From: DATHTK01 sp035463295
Lineage (GTDB): Bacteria > Actinomycetota > Rubrobacteria > Rubrobacterales > Rubrobacteraceae
Direction of reading: 5' to 3'
NCBI GenBank assembly: GCA_035463295.1
Contig: DATHTK010000057.1
Location: 23,814 to 87,813 of the forward strand
Length of the DNA stretch: 64,000 bases
Shown piece by piece: positions 1 through 8,461 of this stretch; the first letter of the stretch is position 1, and every line of letters starts with the position of its first letter. Under the pieces are notes generated by a model. That model saw only the letters and a list, made by a program, of their open reading frames with translations, was not told the origin of the DNA and ran no database searches. The position numbers and the translations under genes were made by a program.

Positions 1-2097
1 GCTTTCGACGCCCAGCTCTCCCCCCATCAGCCTCGCCAGTCGAGCGCTTATGGTAAGCCCCAATCCCGTTCCGCCGAACTTGCGGTTGAAAGAAGCATCT
101 GCCTGAGAGAACGATTCGAAGATCCTCGAGCGCTGCTCTGCACTTATCCCGATGCCGCTGTCGGTGACCTCCGTCCTGACCAGGACCGTCGACTCCGTGT
201 CTTCGGCCACCCCGGTATGCACCATGATGTTTCCCTTCTCGGTGAACTTGATAGCATTGCCGAGCAGGTTCGTGAGGATCTGACGGTAGCGAAAAGGGTC
301 GCCGATCATCACGGCGGGGACGGACGGATCGATATAGCTGACCATCTCCAGGCCCTCGTCCTGTGCGCGTTGCGCCAGGAGCGACACGACCTCTTCGGTC
401 TCACGTTGGAGGTCGAAGTCTATCGACTCGAGGTTGATCTTCCCCGCCTCTATCCTGGAGAAATCCAGGATGTCGTTAAGGATGTTCAGGAGGGTTCCGC
501 TCGAGTTGCGAACGGTCTCCGCATAGTCACGTTGCTCGTTGCTGAGAGGCGTGTCCAGGAGCAACTCGGTCATCCCGATGACGCCGTTCATCGGGGTCCT
601 GATCTCGTGGCTCATATTGGCCAGGAACTCGCTCTTGGCCCTGCTGGCCTTTTCGGCCGCCTCTTTGGCCTCCAGCAGGCTTTCCTCGACCCGTTTGCGG
701 TCGGTGATGTCTCGGGAATTGAGCACGATTCCTTGTACGGCCGGGTCTCCGAGCAGGTTGACGACGGTCATCTCGAAGTATCGCCAGCTGCCGTCGGCGT
801 GCAGGAGACGAAACTCGAAGGAATCGGTGGGACCAGGGTTGGAGCGCGCCCACTCCAGAATCTCCGAAGCTTTGTCGGCATCCTCGGGGCTGACGATGTC
901 CACGACGTCGGCCCCGGCTACCTGCGTGGGTTCGTAACCCAGGATGCGCTCGAGGGCCGGGCTCGCGTAGCGGATGGTCCCGTTCTCTTCCAGTATGGTG
1001 ATAATGTCCGAGGAATTCTGTACAAGCGAACGGAAACGGCGCTCGCTAGTGCGTACGGCCTCTTCCGCTCGGTCGCGCTCCCTTATCATGATCCCTAGCC
1101 GCGTCGCCACAAGGCTAAACAGCAGCACCGAGCCCACCACGATCACGGAGACGCTTATGCGTTCTCCGAGGAGAGCCTGCGCCGCCAGGACTGCCGGAGC
1201 TATCAGGGTGGTCGCGACGAGCAGCGACAGCCGTTGCCAGGTGAGCTTCGCGTCGGCAGAACCGGATGTCTCCTCGGAGGTTCTCGTAATCGAAGGATGC
1301 AGCGCCGCTGTCCCGACAAGCACGTAAGACAGGAGCCACCCGCAGTCTATGACGCTGCCGGTGCTATAAGTGCCCTCGAAGACGGTCCAGTTGAACGCTG
1401 TATCGGAGATCAGCAACAGGAGTATTCCCGCCAGGAGGAAGCGGTAGGAAGCGGAGGCGCGTATCCCCAGACCCATCAGCAGTCTGAGCACTACCGCCAA
1501 GAGCACCAGATCCATGAGCGGATACGCTGCGGAGACGAGCTGCTCCCCAAAGGACAGGCGAGCATCCTCGAAGTACGGACTTATCAGCAGCACCCAATAG
1601 AGCAAGCCGATCCCGGTAGCGGTGATCAGAGCGTCGATAAGATGTCCCCAACCGTAGGAGCGCCTCCCACGCAAGACGAGCATAGAGAGCCCGGCCACCA
1701 GGAGCGGATAGCCCGCGAGATACAGGAGATCCGCGTAGGAGGGAAACGGGACCTCCCGGTCCAGGAAGATCTCGTGGAAGTCCCAGATGATGTCCCCAAC
1801 GACAAACATCAGTAGACCACAGGCGACTAACCGCCAGGGAAGGGCCTGCGAACGCCCGGACAGGTTTATGAACGTACCGACGACCACTGCGGCCACAGAG
1901 CTGAGGCCGACAGCGGTGTAAACGGCTGCCTGGCCTACTTCCGAATCGAAGGAGAGGTATGTCGCAGCGGCGAGAAGTCCCGCGGCCCCATAGATCAACC
2001 AGAGCCTGTGTCTCAGAGGGGCGGCATCACCGGCCCTGCTCTCTGGTCTCCTGATGACTTCTGGCTGGCCCGGGGGCGATTTCGAAGACTCGGGCAT
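1..2097 (-). CDS. Membrane-bound PAS sensor histidine kinase (3' end beyond window)
   Basis: I read one uninterrupted frame of 699 codons on the minus strand, from ATG at 2097 to base 1, with no stop, so the C terminus lies outside the window. The N-terminal half (about residues 20-340) is strongly hydrophobic with many membrane helices. A PAS sensor domain follows (about 360-470, ending in the PAC-type stretch 'IVLNSRDITDRKRVEE'), then a short coiled linker and the HisKA box FLANMSHEIRTPMNG with the phospho-acceptor His near residue 495. The HATPase_c domain shows the N box (QILTNLLGNAIKF), a G1 box (DSGIGI) and the GGTGLGL box just before the edge. The architecture resembles hybrid kinases; whether a receiver follows cannot be seen. 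Ligand unknown. No partner regulator is co-directional; the regulator at 3065 is on the other strand. Confidence 0.93.
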   Translation of the reverse strand, partial: MPESSKSPPGQPEVIRRPESRAGDAAPLRHRLWLIYGAAGLLAAATYLSFDSEVGQAAVYTAVGLSSVAAVVVGTFINLSGRSQALPWRLVACGLLMFVVGDIIWDFHEIFLDREVPFPSYADLLYLAGYPLLVAGLSMLVLRGRRSYGWGHLIDALITATGIGLLYWVLLISPYFEDARLSFGEQLVSAAYPLMDLVLLAVVLRLLMGLGIRASASYRFLLAGILLLLISDTAFNWTVFEGTYSTGSVIDCGWLLSYVLVGTAALHPSITRTSEETSGSADAKLTWQRLSLLVATTLIAPAVLAAQALLGERISVSVIVVGSVLLFSLVATRLGIMIRERDRAEEAVRTSERRFRSLVQNSSDIITILEENGTIRYASPALERILGYEPTQVAGADVVDIVSPEDADKASEILEWARSNPGPTDSFEFRLLHADGSWRYFEMTVVNLLGDPAVQGIVLNSRDITDRKRVEESLLEAKEAAEKASRAKSEFLANMSHEIRTPMNGVIGMTELLLDTPLSNEQRDYAETVRNSSGTLLNILNDILDFSRIEAGKINLESIDFDLQRETEEVVSLLAQRAQDEGLEMVSYIDPSVPAVMIGDPFRYRQILTNLLGNAIKFTEKGNIMVHTGVAEDTESTVLVRTEVTDSGIGISAEQRSRIFESFSQADASFNRKFGGTGLGLTISARLARLMGGELGVES

Positions 2098-2190
2098 CCG
2101 TTTCTTTTCCTCTCACGCTTGCAGGCATTGTAATGAATTGTCTATCCTTTGGTATTGAGGGCTTGAACGGGCGCCTCGGCCAGGTCTCTC

Positions 2191-2930
2191 TTGCTCCGGA
2201 CAGAGATGAAGGGTTGGTGTGAGACTCCCAGAACCTTACTTGTAGGCGAGTACCTGTCCGTCTGGCTCGGCTCCATTAGGGACGCTGTTGGCCCTCGTAC
2301 CTGGCAGCGGCATGAGGAGATAAAGCGTCTGCATATAGAGCCAGCGTTGGGCAAGATTCGACTTGATACGCTGAACCCTCTTCAGGTGCAGTCCCTATAT
2401 CGAAAGAAGCTGAATGAGGGGCGATCCACAACTACCGTTCGGAAGACACACATCACGCTTTACAAAGCCCTCAAGCAAGCCGTGAGATGGCAGCTGCTGC
2501 CGCGTAACGTATGTGAGGCGGTTACCCCACCAAGTGAACGGCGACCGGAGATCGTTGCTCTCACAGAGGAAGAGGTTAAGTGTCTACTCAACGCGGCGAA
2601 GGACGACCCTCTCGACGCTTTCTATGTTCTCGCCTGCACCACGGGCATGCGTCAGGGTGAATTGCTGGCGCTTAGTTGGGATTGCGTTGACTTCGATGCG
2701 GGTACGGTTCAGGTAAAGTACCGTCTGGCAGGGTAAGGTCTACCCCCCCAAAGACACCACGCAGTAGGCGGACCATACAACTATCGCAGATAGCGATACA
2801 GGCATTGTGGGATCATCGCCAGAATCAGCCTCCTGAGAGCAAGTGGCGCTTTCCTAACCGTGCTGGCAAGATAGATATACAGGGTGTGCGTGTAGGTAGA
2901 GAGGCTCACATAGCGTATGGGACCCAATAG
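2191..2930 (+). pseudogene. Tyrosine recombinase (phage-type integrase), frameshifted and truncated
   Basis: The first 181 codons (2191-2736) encode the SAM-like core-binding domain (RTWQRHEEIKRLHIEPALG, LYKALKQAVRW) and the start of the catalytic domain with the first active-site arginine in ACTTGMRQGELLALSWDCVDF. The frame stops at 2734-2736, but homology resumes one frame over from about 2733 (PPKTPRSRRTIQLSQIAIQALWDH as separate short stretches) and runs to a stop at 2928-2930. The HxxR box and the nucleophilic Tyr are absent, and the arm-binding N-terminal domain is missing too. It is therefore a dead remnant of an integrative element, probably the one that delivered the A+T-richer genes to about 7.7 kb. 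Confidence 0.85.
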
Positions 2931-2946
2931 TGGGAATTTCATCGGG

Positions 2947-3057
2947 GGGCACCCCTATCAACTCATTGCTTGGGGCAGACCTCAAGACGAAGGGAGACCT
3001 CAATTTTCGTCCAGCTTGTGACGATAATATAGATTGAGCGATCGGGGAGGGGTGCCC
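2947..3057. repeat. 10-bp inverted repeat between integrase remnant and response regulator
   Basis: The arms are GGGCACCCCT (2947-2956) and AGGGGTGCCC (3048-3057), perfectly complementary over 10 bp, and each is preceded by ATCGGGG. The second arm ends a few bases before the response regulator start codon. It could be a recombination-site relic or a structure in the regulator's leader; no function can be assigned. A related TCATCGGG-CACCCCT string recurs near 4788. Confidence 0.45.
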
Positions 3058-3064
3058 GAAGGAC

Positions 3065-3778
3065 ATGGGAGAACTCAACACTTTTCGCGTACTCATCACC
3101 GATGATCATCCGCTGTTCAGAAGAGGCTTTGCTGCCATCCTCTCTGCAGAACAAGAACTCAATATAGTAGGTGAAGCAAAGGACGGTCAGGAAGCCGTGC
3201 GTATGTGCGGTGAGCTTCGCCCTGATCTAGTCGTGATGGACATCTCCATGCCAAACATGGACGGTATAGAGGCAACCAGAGAGGTGAAAAAGCGCTGTCC
3301 GAAGGCCGTGGTGTTGGTAGTCACCGCCCATGAGGACGAGAACCTCATGCTAAAGGCCATACGGGCTGGGGCGGTCGGCTTCTTCCTGAAGGGGAAAGAT
3401 CCCACACAGCTGATCGGCGCGGTACGAGAGGCTCTTGAAGGAGAGTCTCCCATGGATTCCAAACTAGCGGGTAGGTTGCTCAGGCGACTCGCTGTCGAAG
3501 AGGGGAACCCGGATGGATCTTCTGAGCCACCAGTCAAGGGACAGGAGGCAAAGGCACCCCTTCCCGTCTCGCTAAGTCCCCGTGAGCAAGAAGTGCTGGG
3601 TCGGGTAGCGGAGGGCAAGACTAACCGTCTCATCGCCCAGGAGCTTCACATGAGCCTCTCTACCATGAAGCGACACCTGGAGCGGATCGTCGCTAAACTA
3701 GGTGTTTCCGACCGTACACAAGCTGCCGTGAAGGCCATAGAGCTTGGAGTGCTCCGGGAGTCGGTAAGGCGCAAGTAG
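3065..3778 (+). CDS. NarL/FixJ-type response regulator (orphan)
   Basis: The 237-residue protein has a receiver domain at residues 7-125 with the acidic pair D13/D14, phospho-acceptor D59 (LVVMDISMPNMDG) and the conserved Lys in FFLKGKD. A linker rich in charged residues precedes a C-terminal LuxR-type helix-turn-helix (about 170-230, LSPREQEVLGRVAEGKTNRLIAQELHMS in pieces). Members of this family bind DNA as dimers after phosphorylation by a sensor kinase. No kinase gene is adjacent in the same direction; the kinase at 1-2097 is transcribed away from it. The gene lies in the A+T-richer island and may control the neighbouring lipoprotein or nuclease-like gene, which is inference only. Confidence 0.93.
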   Translation: MGELNTFRVLITDDHPLFRRGFAAILSAEQELNIVGEAKDGQEAVRMCGELRPDLVVMDISMPNMDGIEATREVKKRCPKAVVLVVTAHEDENLMLKAIRAGAVGFFLKGKDPTQLIGAVREALEGESPMDSKLAGRLLRRLAVEEGNPDGSSEPPVKGQEAKAPLPVSLSPREQEVLGRVAEGKTNRLIAQELHMSLSTMKRHLERIVAKLGVSDRTQAAVKAIELGVLRESVRRK

Positions 3779-3818
3779 CTTTCTTCCTTTCTGCCGAGTA
3801 CTACGACTTCTGAAGAAT

Positions 3819-3902
3819 GAGCCAAATGGCTCACGACAATGAACTACTTGACCCATGTTTGGTTTGTCGCCCATGGCCGATACTTCCTTAAAGCAGGGCG
3901 AC
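3819..3902 (+). repeat. Leader element copy A (palindrome plus hairpin) upstream of lipoprotein gene
   Basis: This copy starts with the palindrome GAGCCA-AA-TGGCTC (3819-3832) and includes a potential stem GTCGCCC (3866-3872) with GGGCGAC (3896-3902). It matches copy B at 4974 at about 57 of 66 positions over the first part, and weaker similarity continues to the downstream ribosome-binding region. In the shared short ORF (ATGAGCCAA...) most differences change amino acids, which argues for conservation as DNA or RNA rather than as peptide. The palindrome looks like an operator for a dimeric regulator. Confidence 0.6.
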
Positions 3903-3941
3903 GCTTATACCATCCTTAGCCGAGAGAAAGGACGTTTCAGA

Positions 3942-4613
3942 GTGAAGGGGTTAGTAGTTGTTGGAGTGGTTTTTGCTCTAATGCTGTCAGGATGTGCAGC
4001 ACAGCAACAAGCAGAAGATCAAGATCTGCAACAGCAAAATCAGGCACTTCAGGAGCAGTTAGCCAAAGAAAGGGAAAAGGATCTTCAGGCTCAGAATGAA
4101 GACCTTCAGGAGCAGATAAACAATCTTAAGGAAGAGCAGGGAAAGGACGAGAGTCAAGCAGAGGAACAAGAGGACAGCCCTCAAGTAGTAATCAACAACA
4201 ATGGGCTATCTCCTGAAGAGGCTGAAGAGGGAGTAGTTGTTGTCAGTTCGGACTTTGTTCCTCCCTCCAATAACAGCGAAGAGATTCATGTCGTAAATGC
4301 AGCCATAGACTACTATGAACGTGCAGAGCTAGGGGACTATGAGGGCACCTACTCTAGGCTGAATTCGCAAGATCAGGCTCTACTTAGCCTAGAAGAGTGG
4401 GTAATAGCAAACACCAATCTGGATAGTGCAGCAGCAGAGTTTGTAGTGTATGACGTGTATCCAGAAGGGTCTGGGTGGTACTACGTAGATCTTATGATTT
4501 ACCTCCCTGATGGCACCTCTCAGACTAGAACGACTCAGTTTGTTTATGAGGGTGGTAGCTGGAAGAAGTGGTTAACTGGTGAAGAGTACGACATGTTTGC
4601 AGGCGCCCTTTAG
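3942..4613 (+). CDS. Secreted lipoprotein with coiled coil and NTF2-like C-terminal domain
   Basis: I place the start at GTG 3942, preceded by AAAGGA, because it begins a classic lipoprotein signal peptide: a basic start, a hydrophobic run and the lipobox LSGC. An upstream ATG at 3855 would add 29 residues without a signal. After the lipidated Cys comes a Gln/Glu/Lys-rich heptad region (about residues 20-80, QQQNQALQEQL and similar), an acidic low-complexity spacer, and a compact C-terminal domain (about 120-223) with DYYERAELGDYEGTYSRLNSQ and paired Tyr/Trp strands, resembling the NTF2/SnoaL-like folds used by actinobacterial lipoproteins. It should be anchored on the outer face of the membrane. 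Codon use is A+T-richer than most of the window. Function unknown. Confidence 0.8.
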   Translation: MKGLVVVGVVFALMLSGCAAQQQAEDQDLQQQNQALQEQLAKEREKDLQAQNEDLQEQINNLKEEQGKDESQAEEQEDSPQVVINNNGLSPEEAEEGVVVVSSDFVPPSNNSEEIHVVNAAIDYYERAELGDYEGTYSRLNSQDQALLSLEEWVIANTNLDSAAAEFVVYDVYPEGSGWYYVDLMIYLPDGTSQTRTTQFVYEGGSWKKWLTGEEYDMFAGAL

Positions 4614-4630
4614 ATCCGAAACCTTTCTTG

Positions 4631-4660
4631 CCCTCCCTCTTGCAGGGAGGGTTCTCTAAT
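4631..4660 (+). terminator. Intrinsic terminator after lipoprotein gene
   Basis: A perfect 8-bp stem CCCTCCCT (4631-4638) / AGGGAGGG (4644-4651) with loop CTTGC is followed by a short T-rich stretch (TTCTCT). It sits 18 bp after the lipoprotein stop codon. Confidence 0.75.
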
Positions 4661-4970
4661 ACAGTTCCTGAGTGCCTACACGGGCCTCCTTAAACTTCCC
4701 TCTAGGCAAGTGTCGGTAGCAGCTGGTTGCCGTGTATACACGGAGAGAGGCCCATCAACGGTATGGGATCCGTGATCTGAATCTCATCGGGCACACCCCT
4801 GTAAGCTTCTCAAGAAAGCGGGTGAGGAACCTCTTGGAGCTATAACGAAGCACTGGCCTGCGCAGAGACGTGAGGAACCCTTACCCGTTAATCGAGTAAC
4901 CCTAAAGCCATCAGGGCCAGACCGTTTGCAAGGTTTGCTTCCCTCCACGGTTACTTAACGGTCCTCAGAG
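4661..4970. other. Intergenic stretch with no recognisable gene
   Basis: About 310 bp between the terminator and leader copy B hold no convincing ORF. One plus-strand frame from about 4800 to 4957 reads through as CKLLKKAGEEPLGAITKHW and beyond without a start codon, and could be a decayed coding fragment. TCATCGGGCACACCCCT near 4788 echoes the inverted-repeat arm at 2947. The region looks like island debris. Confidence 0.4.
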
Positions 4971-4973
4971 AAT

Positions 4974-5058
4974 GAGCCAATTGGCTCACAACAATGAACC
5001 GCTTGGCCCATGTTCGGGTTGCCGTCCATGGCCGATACTCTCTGTTAGGCGGCGCGAC
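4974..5058 (+). repeat. Leader element copy B upstream of PD-(D/E)XK-like gene
   Basis: This is the second copy of the element at 3819. It carries the perfect 14-bp palindrome GAGCCAATTGGCTC (4974-4987), the invariant CCATGGCCGATACT block, and a shorter stem GTTGC (5018-5022) with GCGAC (5054-5058) at the place of the copy A hairpin, with one G-U pair. Similarity to copy A fades near 5100, where the nuclease-like reading frame begins. Confidence 0.6.
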
Positions 5059-5069
5059 GCTCAGGCGGG

Positions 5070-6068
5070 GTGGCTTCTTGGCCGAGAGGGCAGGATTCTC
5101 GCCCCAGCCGCCTTCAGAACAAACCAGTTGCTGGATACGAAAACAAGGTCTGGTCCACGGAACACTCCGACCAACTGGACAGGTACTACCAGTTCATGAA
5201 GAAGAAACACCCTAATTGGCAGGTGTTGGGGGTCTATCTAACTCCGTTTAGCGATACCCCCTCCCATGAAGCCTACGCTCCATTCGGTTATGCAGCGATG
5301 TGCGATCTCCTGGATGGGATCCTCGATCAGCGAAGTTCGACGCTAAACGCCGACGTGAAGGTCGCGATGAGGCACTACACGGACATGGTTAGGAGGCACA
5401 TTGTGGGCGATCCAGAAATCACAAGATTGTGTCAGCAGATGTACAAGAAACACAAGAGGGCAATCGATCTGATCTATGAGCATCGCCCCGATTCTCGGGC
5501 ACAGATTCGGCCAGTAGTCGAAGACCTTATAAGACAACACCCTGGATTGGAGCAAGAGGTCAGCAGTAATCGTGTCATGAGGTTCGGAGTCAAAGAATGG
5601 AGTACACCGATCCTGCTGTCTGCAAGAAAGGACAAGAAGAGAAACCTGACTGGGTTCATATTGCTGTTCGGAGTCTACAACATGCCCAGCAGCCTAGACC
5701 TGGGTCTGTACGTGATGCCAGGACCCGACACAACCCGCCAGCCGATAATTGACATAGCTTGTGCCAATCCTCAAGTCTTCTCAGTGCCAAGCAACGTCAA
5801 GCGTGATTGGCTTCCGATCTACTCTCGCCCTCTTATAAGGCCAGAGGCATACGAGGATCTCGATGATGAAGAGCGTGAAGAGGAAATTCGTAGGCAGTGG
5901 GACGAATTCCTAGACAATGACCTACCTCGGATAGACGCGGCACTCAAGGCAGAGGAATGGATCTTGGAGTCTGTGGAGCCTGATGAGGGGCAGTCGAGCC
6001 AAGGGAGCAGGTTCGTCTGGGGAGAGGGTGACATCGAGATTGACAGACGACCCGAGCATAAAGAGTAG
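5070..6068 (+). CDS. PD-(D/E)XK nuclease-like protein, N-terminally truncated
   Basis: The 332-residue frame shows the signature of the PDDEXK_4 group (PF14281-like): an E-x-K motif in YENKVWSTEHSDQLDRYYQF followed by the strand LGVYLTPFSD and ISY-like FGYAAMCDLLDGIL. In this family the E-x-K should lie about 60-100 residues after a conserved N-terminal part that supplies the catalytic Asp. Here only about 25 residues precede it, and they derive from leader copy B sequence. The catalytic core therefore looks beheaded, most likely by recombination within the repeat. The remaining C-terminal 200 residues are intact, ending in an acidic tail. Family members are usually prophage or defence-associated. 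The start codon is uncertain, and the gene may be a pseudogene. Confidence 0.6.
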   Translation: MASWPRGQDSRPSRLQNKPVAGYENKVWSTEHSDQLDRYYQFMKKKHPNWQVLGVYLTPFSDTPSHEAYAPFGYAAMCDLLDGILDQRSSTLNADVKVAMRHYTDMVRRHIVGDPEITRLCQQMYKKHKRAIDLIYEHRPDSRAQIRPVVEDLIRQHPGLEQEVSSNRVMRFGVKEWSTPILLSARKDKKRNLTGFILLFGVYNMPSSLDLGLYVMPGPDTTRQPIIDIACANPQVFSVPSNVKRDWLPIYSRPLIRPEAYEDLDDEEREEEIRRQWDEFLDNDLPRIDAALKAEEWILESVEPDEGQSSQGSRFVWGEGDIEIDRRPEHKE

Positions 6069-6211
6069 CTTCACTTCTCAACTTGAAAATCTAGCTCATT
6101 TGAGGGATGCAATCTCCCTACCGAAGGCAATATATTCTGTTTGTAAGGTAGTGGGAGAAGTCTTGCCGACGACTACTATTCTCTACCCCACCAAGCGAGG
6201 GTGATACGGGA

Positions 6212-7261
6212 ATGAAACACAGCATACTACTCACGACTTCAGCGGCTCTGGCGGTGCTGGTGGTATGCACAGCAGCCCTGCTAGGAGCACCCGCAGACTC
6301 AGCGCGTGCCGCTTTTCCGGGAAATAACGGCCGACTGGCTTTCTCCAGCTACACGGGGAACAATGAGTTCGATACCGAGATTTTCACGATCAATCCGGAT
6401 GGTACGGGCCTCACGCAACTCACTTCGAATGCGAGAATAGACGAAGCAGAGCCAAAATGGTCGCCCGACGGAAAGAGGATTCTCTATCTGCGAAATAGAC
6501 GGCCTGTCGGAGACTCCGACCTCTGGGTGATGAACGCCGACGGCTCAGGGCAGACTCAGCTAACCGAAGGACGGCCCATTCTAGCGGGGCCAACCTGGTC
6601 GCCCGACGGCTCAAAGGTCGCCTTCGTCAGTCGCCCTAACGGCAGCCAGTCAGATATCTACGTCATGAACGCAGATGGGAGTGGGATAAGGAGACTCACT
6701 AACAGTTCGGCAACGGAGTATGCTCTGTCATGGTCTCCAGATGGCACCAAGATCGCCATTGCAAGAGACAATGACGTCTACGTGATGAGCGCCAACGGGG
6801 GGGATGCGACTAATCTCACCAATGGACGCATCTACCGGGGAGGACTTAGCCGGTCGATCGACTGGTCGCCCGACGGTTCGAAGATCGCCTTTCACTTCTA
6901 CTGCAGTCCGCTGGAATGTCATTCTGTATTCATAATGGAGCCCGATGGCTCCGGGCTTCGGCGCATTTCGAACGGAGGGACCGTTAGTTGGTCTCCGGAT
7001 GGCACACAGATAGCCGTTCTGTATGGCGCCCCCTTTGAAACTCGGATCCTAGTCATGAATCCAGACGGGAGCAACGCGAGGAGTGTCACGGACAATCTAC
7101 CAGGTCCGGTGAGCGGCCCTAGCTGGCAACCCCTGCCTGCAGACCCACTGCCGACCACCAAGAGCGATTGTAAGAAGGGTGGTTACAAAGACTTCGGCTT
7201 CAAGAACCAGGGCCGGTGCATAAAGGCCGTGAATCGCGCCAGCCGAAAAGTAGGCGCCTAG
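6212..7261 (+). CDS. Secreted TolB-like beta-propeller protein
   Basis: A clear Sec signal peptide (MKHSILLTTSAALAVLVVC... to about residue 34, SARAA) leads into five PD40/TolB repeats, each with a W-S-P-D-G turn (WSPDGKRI, WSPDGSKV, WSPDGTKI, WSPDGSKI, WSPDGTQI) and alternating NPDGTGLTQLT / MNADGSGQTQLT strands. The C-terminal tail (TTKSDCKKGGYKDFGFKNQG, then RCIKAV) is a small two-Cys module that recurs at the end of many actinobacterial secreted proteins. It should fold as a propeller outside the cell, probably for protein or ligand binding. There is no Tol-Pal system here, so the TolB name is structural only. The ATG at 6212 follows GATACGGGA. Confidence 0.88.
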   Translation: MKHSILLTTSAALAVLVVCTAALLGAPADSARAAFPGNNGRLAFSSYTGNNEFDTEIFTINPDGTGLTQLTSNARIDEAEPKWSPDGKRILYLRNRRPVGDSDLWVMNADGSGQTQLTEGRPILAGPTWSPDGSKVAFVSRPNGSQSDIYVMNADGSGIRRLTNSSATEYALSWSPDGTKIAIARDNDVYVMSANGGDATNLTNGRIYRGGLSRSIDWSPDGSKIAFHFYCSPLECHSVFIMEPDGSGLRRISNGGTVSWSPDGTQIAVLYGAPFETRILVMNPDGSNARSVTDNLPGPVSGPSWQPLPADPLPTTKSDCKKGGYKDFGFKNQGRCIKAVNRASRKVGA

Positions 7262-7359
7262 CTGCCACAGCGCCTAGGCTGCAGGGAACAATACATACTG
7301 CACGAATGTCCTAACACGAGTGTTTGGGTGGAAGCGGTTTAGAGTAGTTACAGCGGTGT

Positions 7360-7650
7360 TCATAAGTACTGGACCTCGACTTGATAGCCACAGTGGTCGA
7401 ACCACCCGGCCGCGTCGACAGGGGTGACCTTGGAGAGCGCCCTCATCGCCTCCAGCAAGGCTTCGTGGGTGCGCGCTCCAAGCTTTCTTAGGATGATCTT
7501 TATCTTGGAGAACGCTCGCTCTATGGGGTTCAGATCCGGCGAATAGGACGGCACGAACACAAGCTCCGCTCCCCTCGCTTCGATGAGCTCCCTTTCCTTC
7601 TGTGGCCGGTGTGCCCCGAGGCTCTGTCCATCACCACAACCTGCCAGACT
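7360..7650 (-). pseudogene. IS630-family transposase remnant
   Basis: The reading frame ending at 7360 encodes the C-terminal end of a DDE transposase: the motif VFVPSYSPDLNPIERAFSKIK contains the final catalytic Glu. About 30 codons upstream, in another frame, the preceding strand QVVVMDRASGHTGH (7601-7643) carries the second catalytic Asp. The two pieces need a frameshift to join, and everything upstream of about 7650 is missing. Terminal inverted repeats were not found. It marks the right edge of the accessory patch. Confidence 0.8.
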
Positions 7651-7685
7651 GTCACACGAGAATTTGCGATAAATACGCCGATTTA

Positions 7686-8411
7686 CTACGCAACTCTCCT
7701 ATTCAACCTACGTTCGAGAGCGTTGGTCAGGTAGATCAGGGGGAGGCAGATGGCGAGGTAGATCAGGGCCGCCGCCGTGAGCGCCGAGGAGTTGAAGGTC
7801 TGCGACTGGATCTCCTGCGCCGCCCGCAGCAGTTCGACGAGCCCGATTACGGAGACCAACGAGGTGTCCTTGATGAGCATGACGAACTCGTTGGTGAGAG
7901 GTGGTATGACGCGGCGGAAAGCCTGCGGCACGATGATGTAGCGCATTGTCTGCGGGTAGGTGAGCCCGGAGGCTCTGCCCGCCTCCATCTGGCCCTTGTC
8001 TATGCTCTGGATGCCGGAGCGGAAGATCTCGGCGACGTACGCCGCGCTGTTGAGAGTGAGCGCGACGAGCCCGGCGAAAAAGAGGCTCTCGGGCCGGATT
8101 CCGATGGAGGCGGGGGTGAAGTAGATGATCGTGATCTGCACCAGGAGCGGCGTCCCGCGGAAAATGTCTACATAGATCTGGGCCGGAAACCTGAGCAGCC
8201 GGGAGCGGGATATCTTCATCAGCGCGAGGAAGAGGCCCAGCACGCCCCCGAAGACCTCGGCGAGGAGCGCCAGCGAGAGGGTCACCAGCACTCCTTGCAG
8301 GATCACGTCCCACTGCGCGAGGACGATCCCGACGTCGAAGTACTGGGTAACGATTCTCTCCGGGCTGAAGTCCTCCGGGTTGAAGGTGACCGGGGGCCAC
8401 TCTATCTGCAC
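7686..8411 (-). CDS. Polar amino acid ABC transporter permease
   Basis: The 241-residue integral membrane protein has the HisM/GlnP-type core: helices around residues 30-60 (VILQGVLVTLSLALLAEVFG), the FRGTPLLVQ motif and the EAA cytoplasmic loop EAGRASGLTYPQTMRYIIVPQA that contacts the ATPase. It forms the translocation pore with itself or a partner. It lies 50 bp downstream of the binding-protein gene and probably shares its transcript; the ATPase is encoded further upstream at 10745, separated by hisC. Only one permease gene is present, suggesting a homodimer. Confidence 0.93.
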   Translation of the reverse strand: MQIEWPPVTFNPEDFSPERIVTQYFDVGIVLAQWDVILQGVLVTLSLALLAEVFGGVLGLFLALMKISRSRLLRFPAQIYVDIFRGTPLLVQITIIYFTPASIGIRPESLFFAGLVALTLNSAAYVAEIFRSGIQSIDKGQMEAGRASGLTYPQTMRYIIVPQAFRRVIPPLTNEFVMLIKDTSLVSVIGLVELLRAAQEIQSQTFNSSALTAAALIYLAICLPLIYLTNALERRLNRRVA

Positions 8412-8461
8412 TCCGCGCTCCTCCTAGAAAAGGATCCGCAGCCCGCTACTGCCGTCCGCCC

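Noticed and set aside
2098..2190. tRNA gene as attachment site beside the integrase remnant
   Set aside because: No cloverleaf or T-loop sequence could be found in this interval or in the other intergenic gaps.
3819..3902. Leader element as a c-di-GMP-I or other known riboswitch
   Set aside because: I could not find the conserved core of any riboswitch class I know. The hairpin is only well formed in copy A, so I list it as a repeat.
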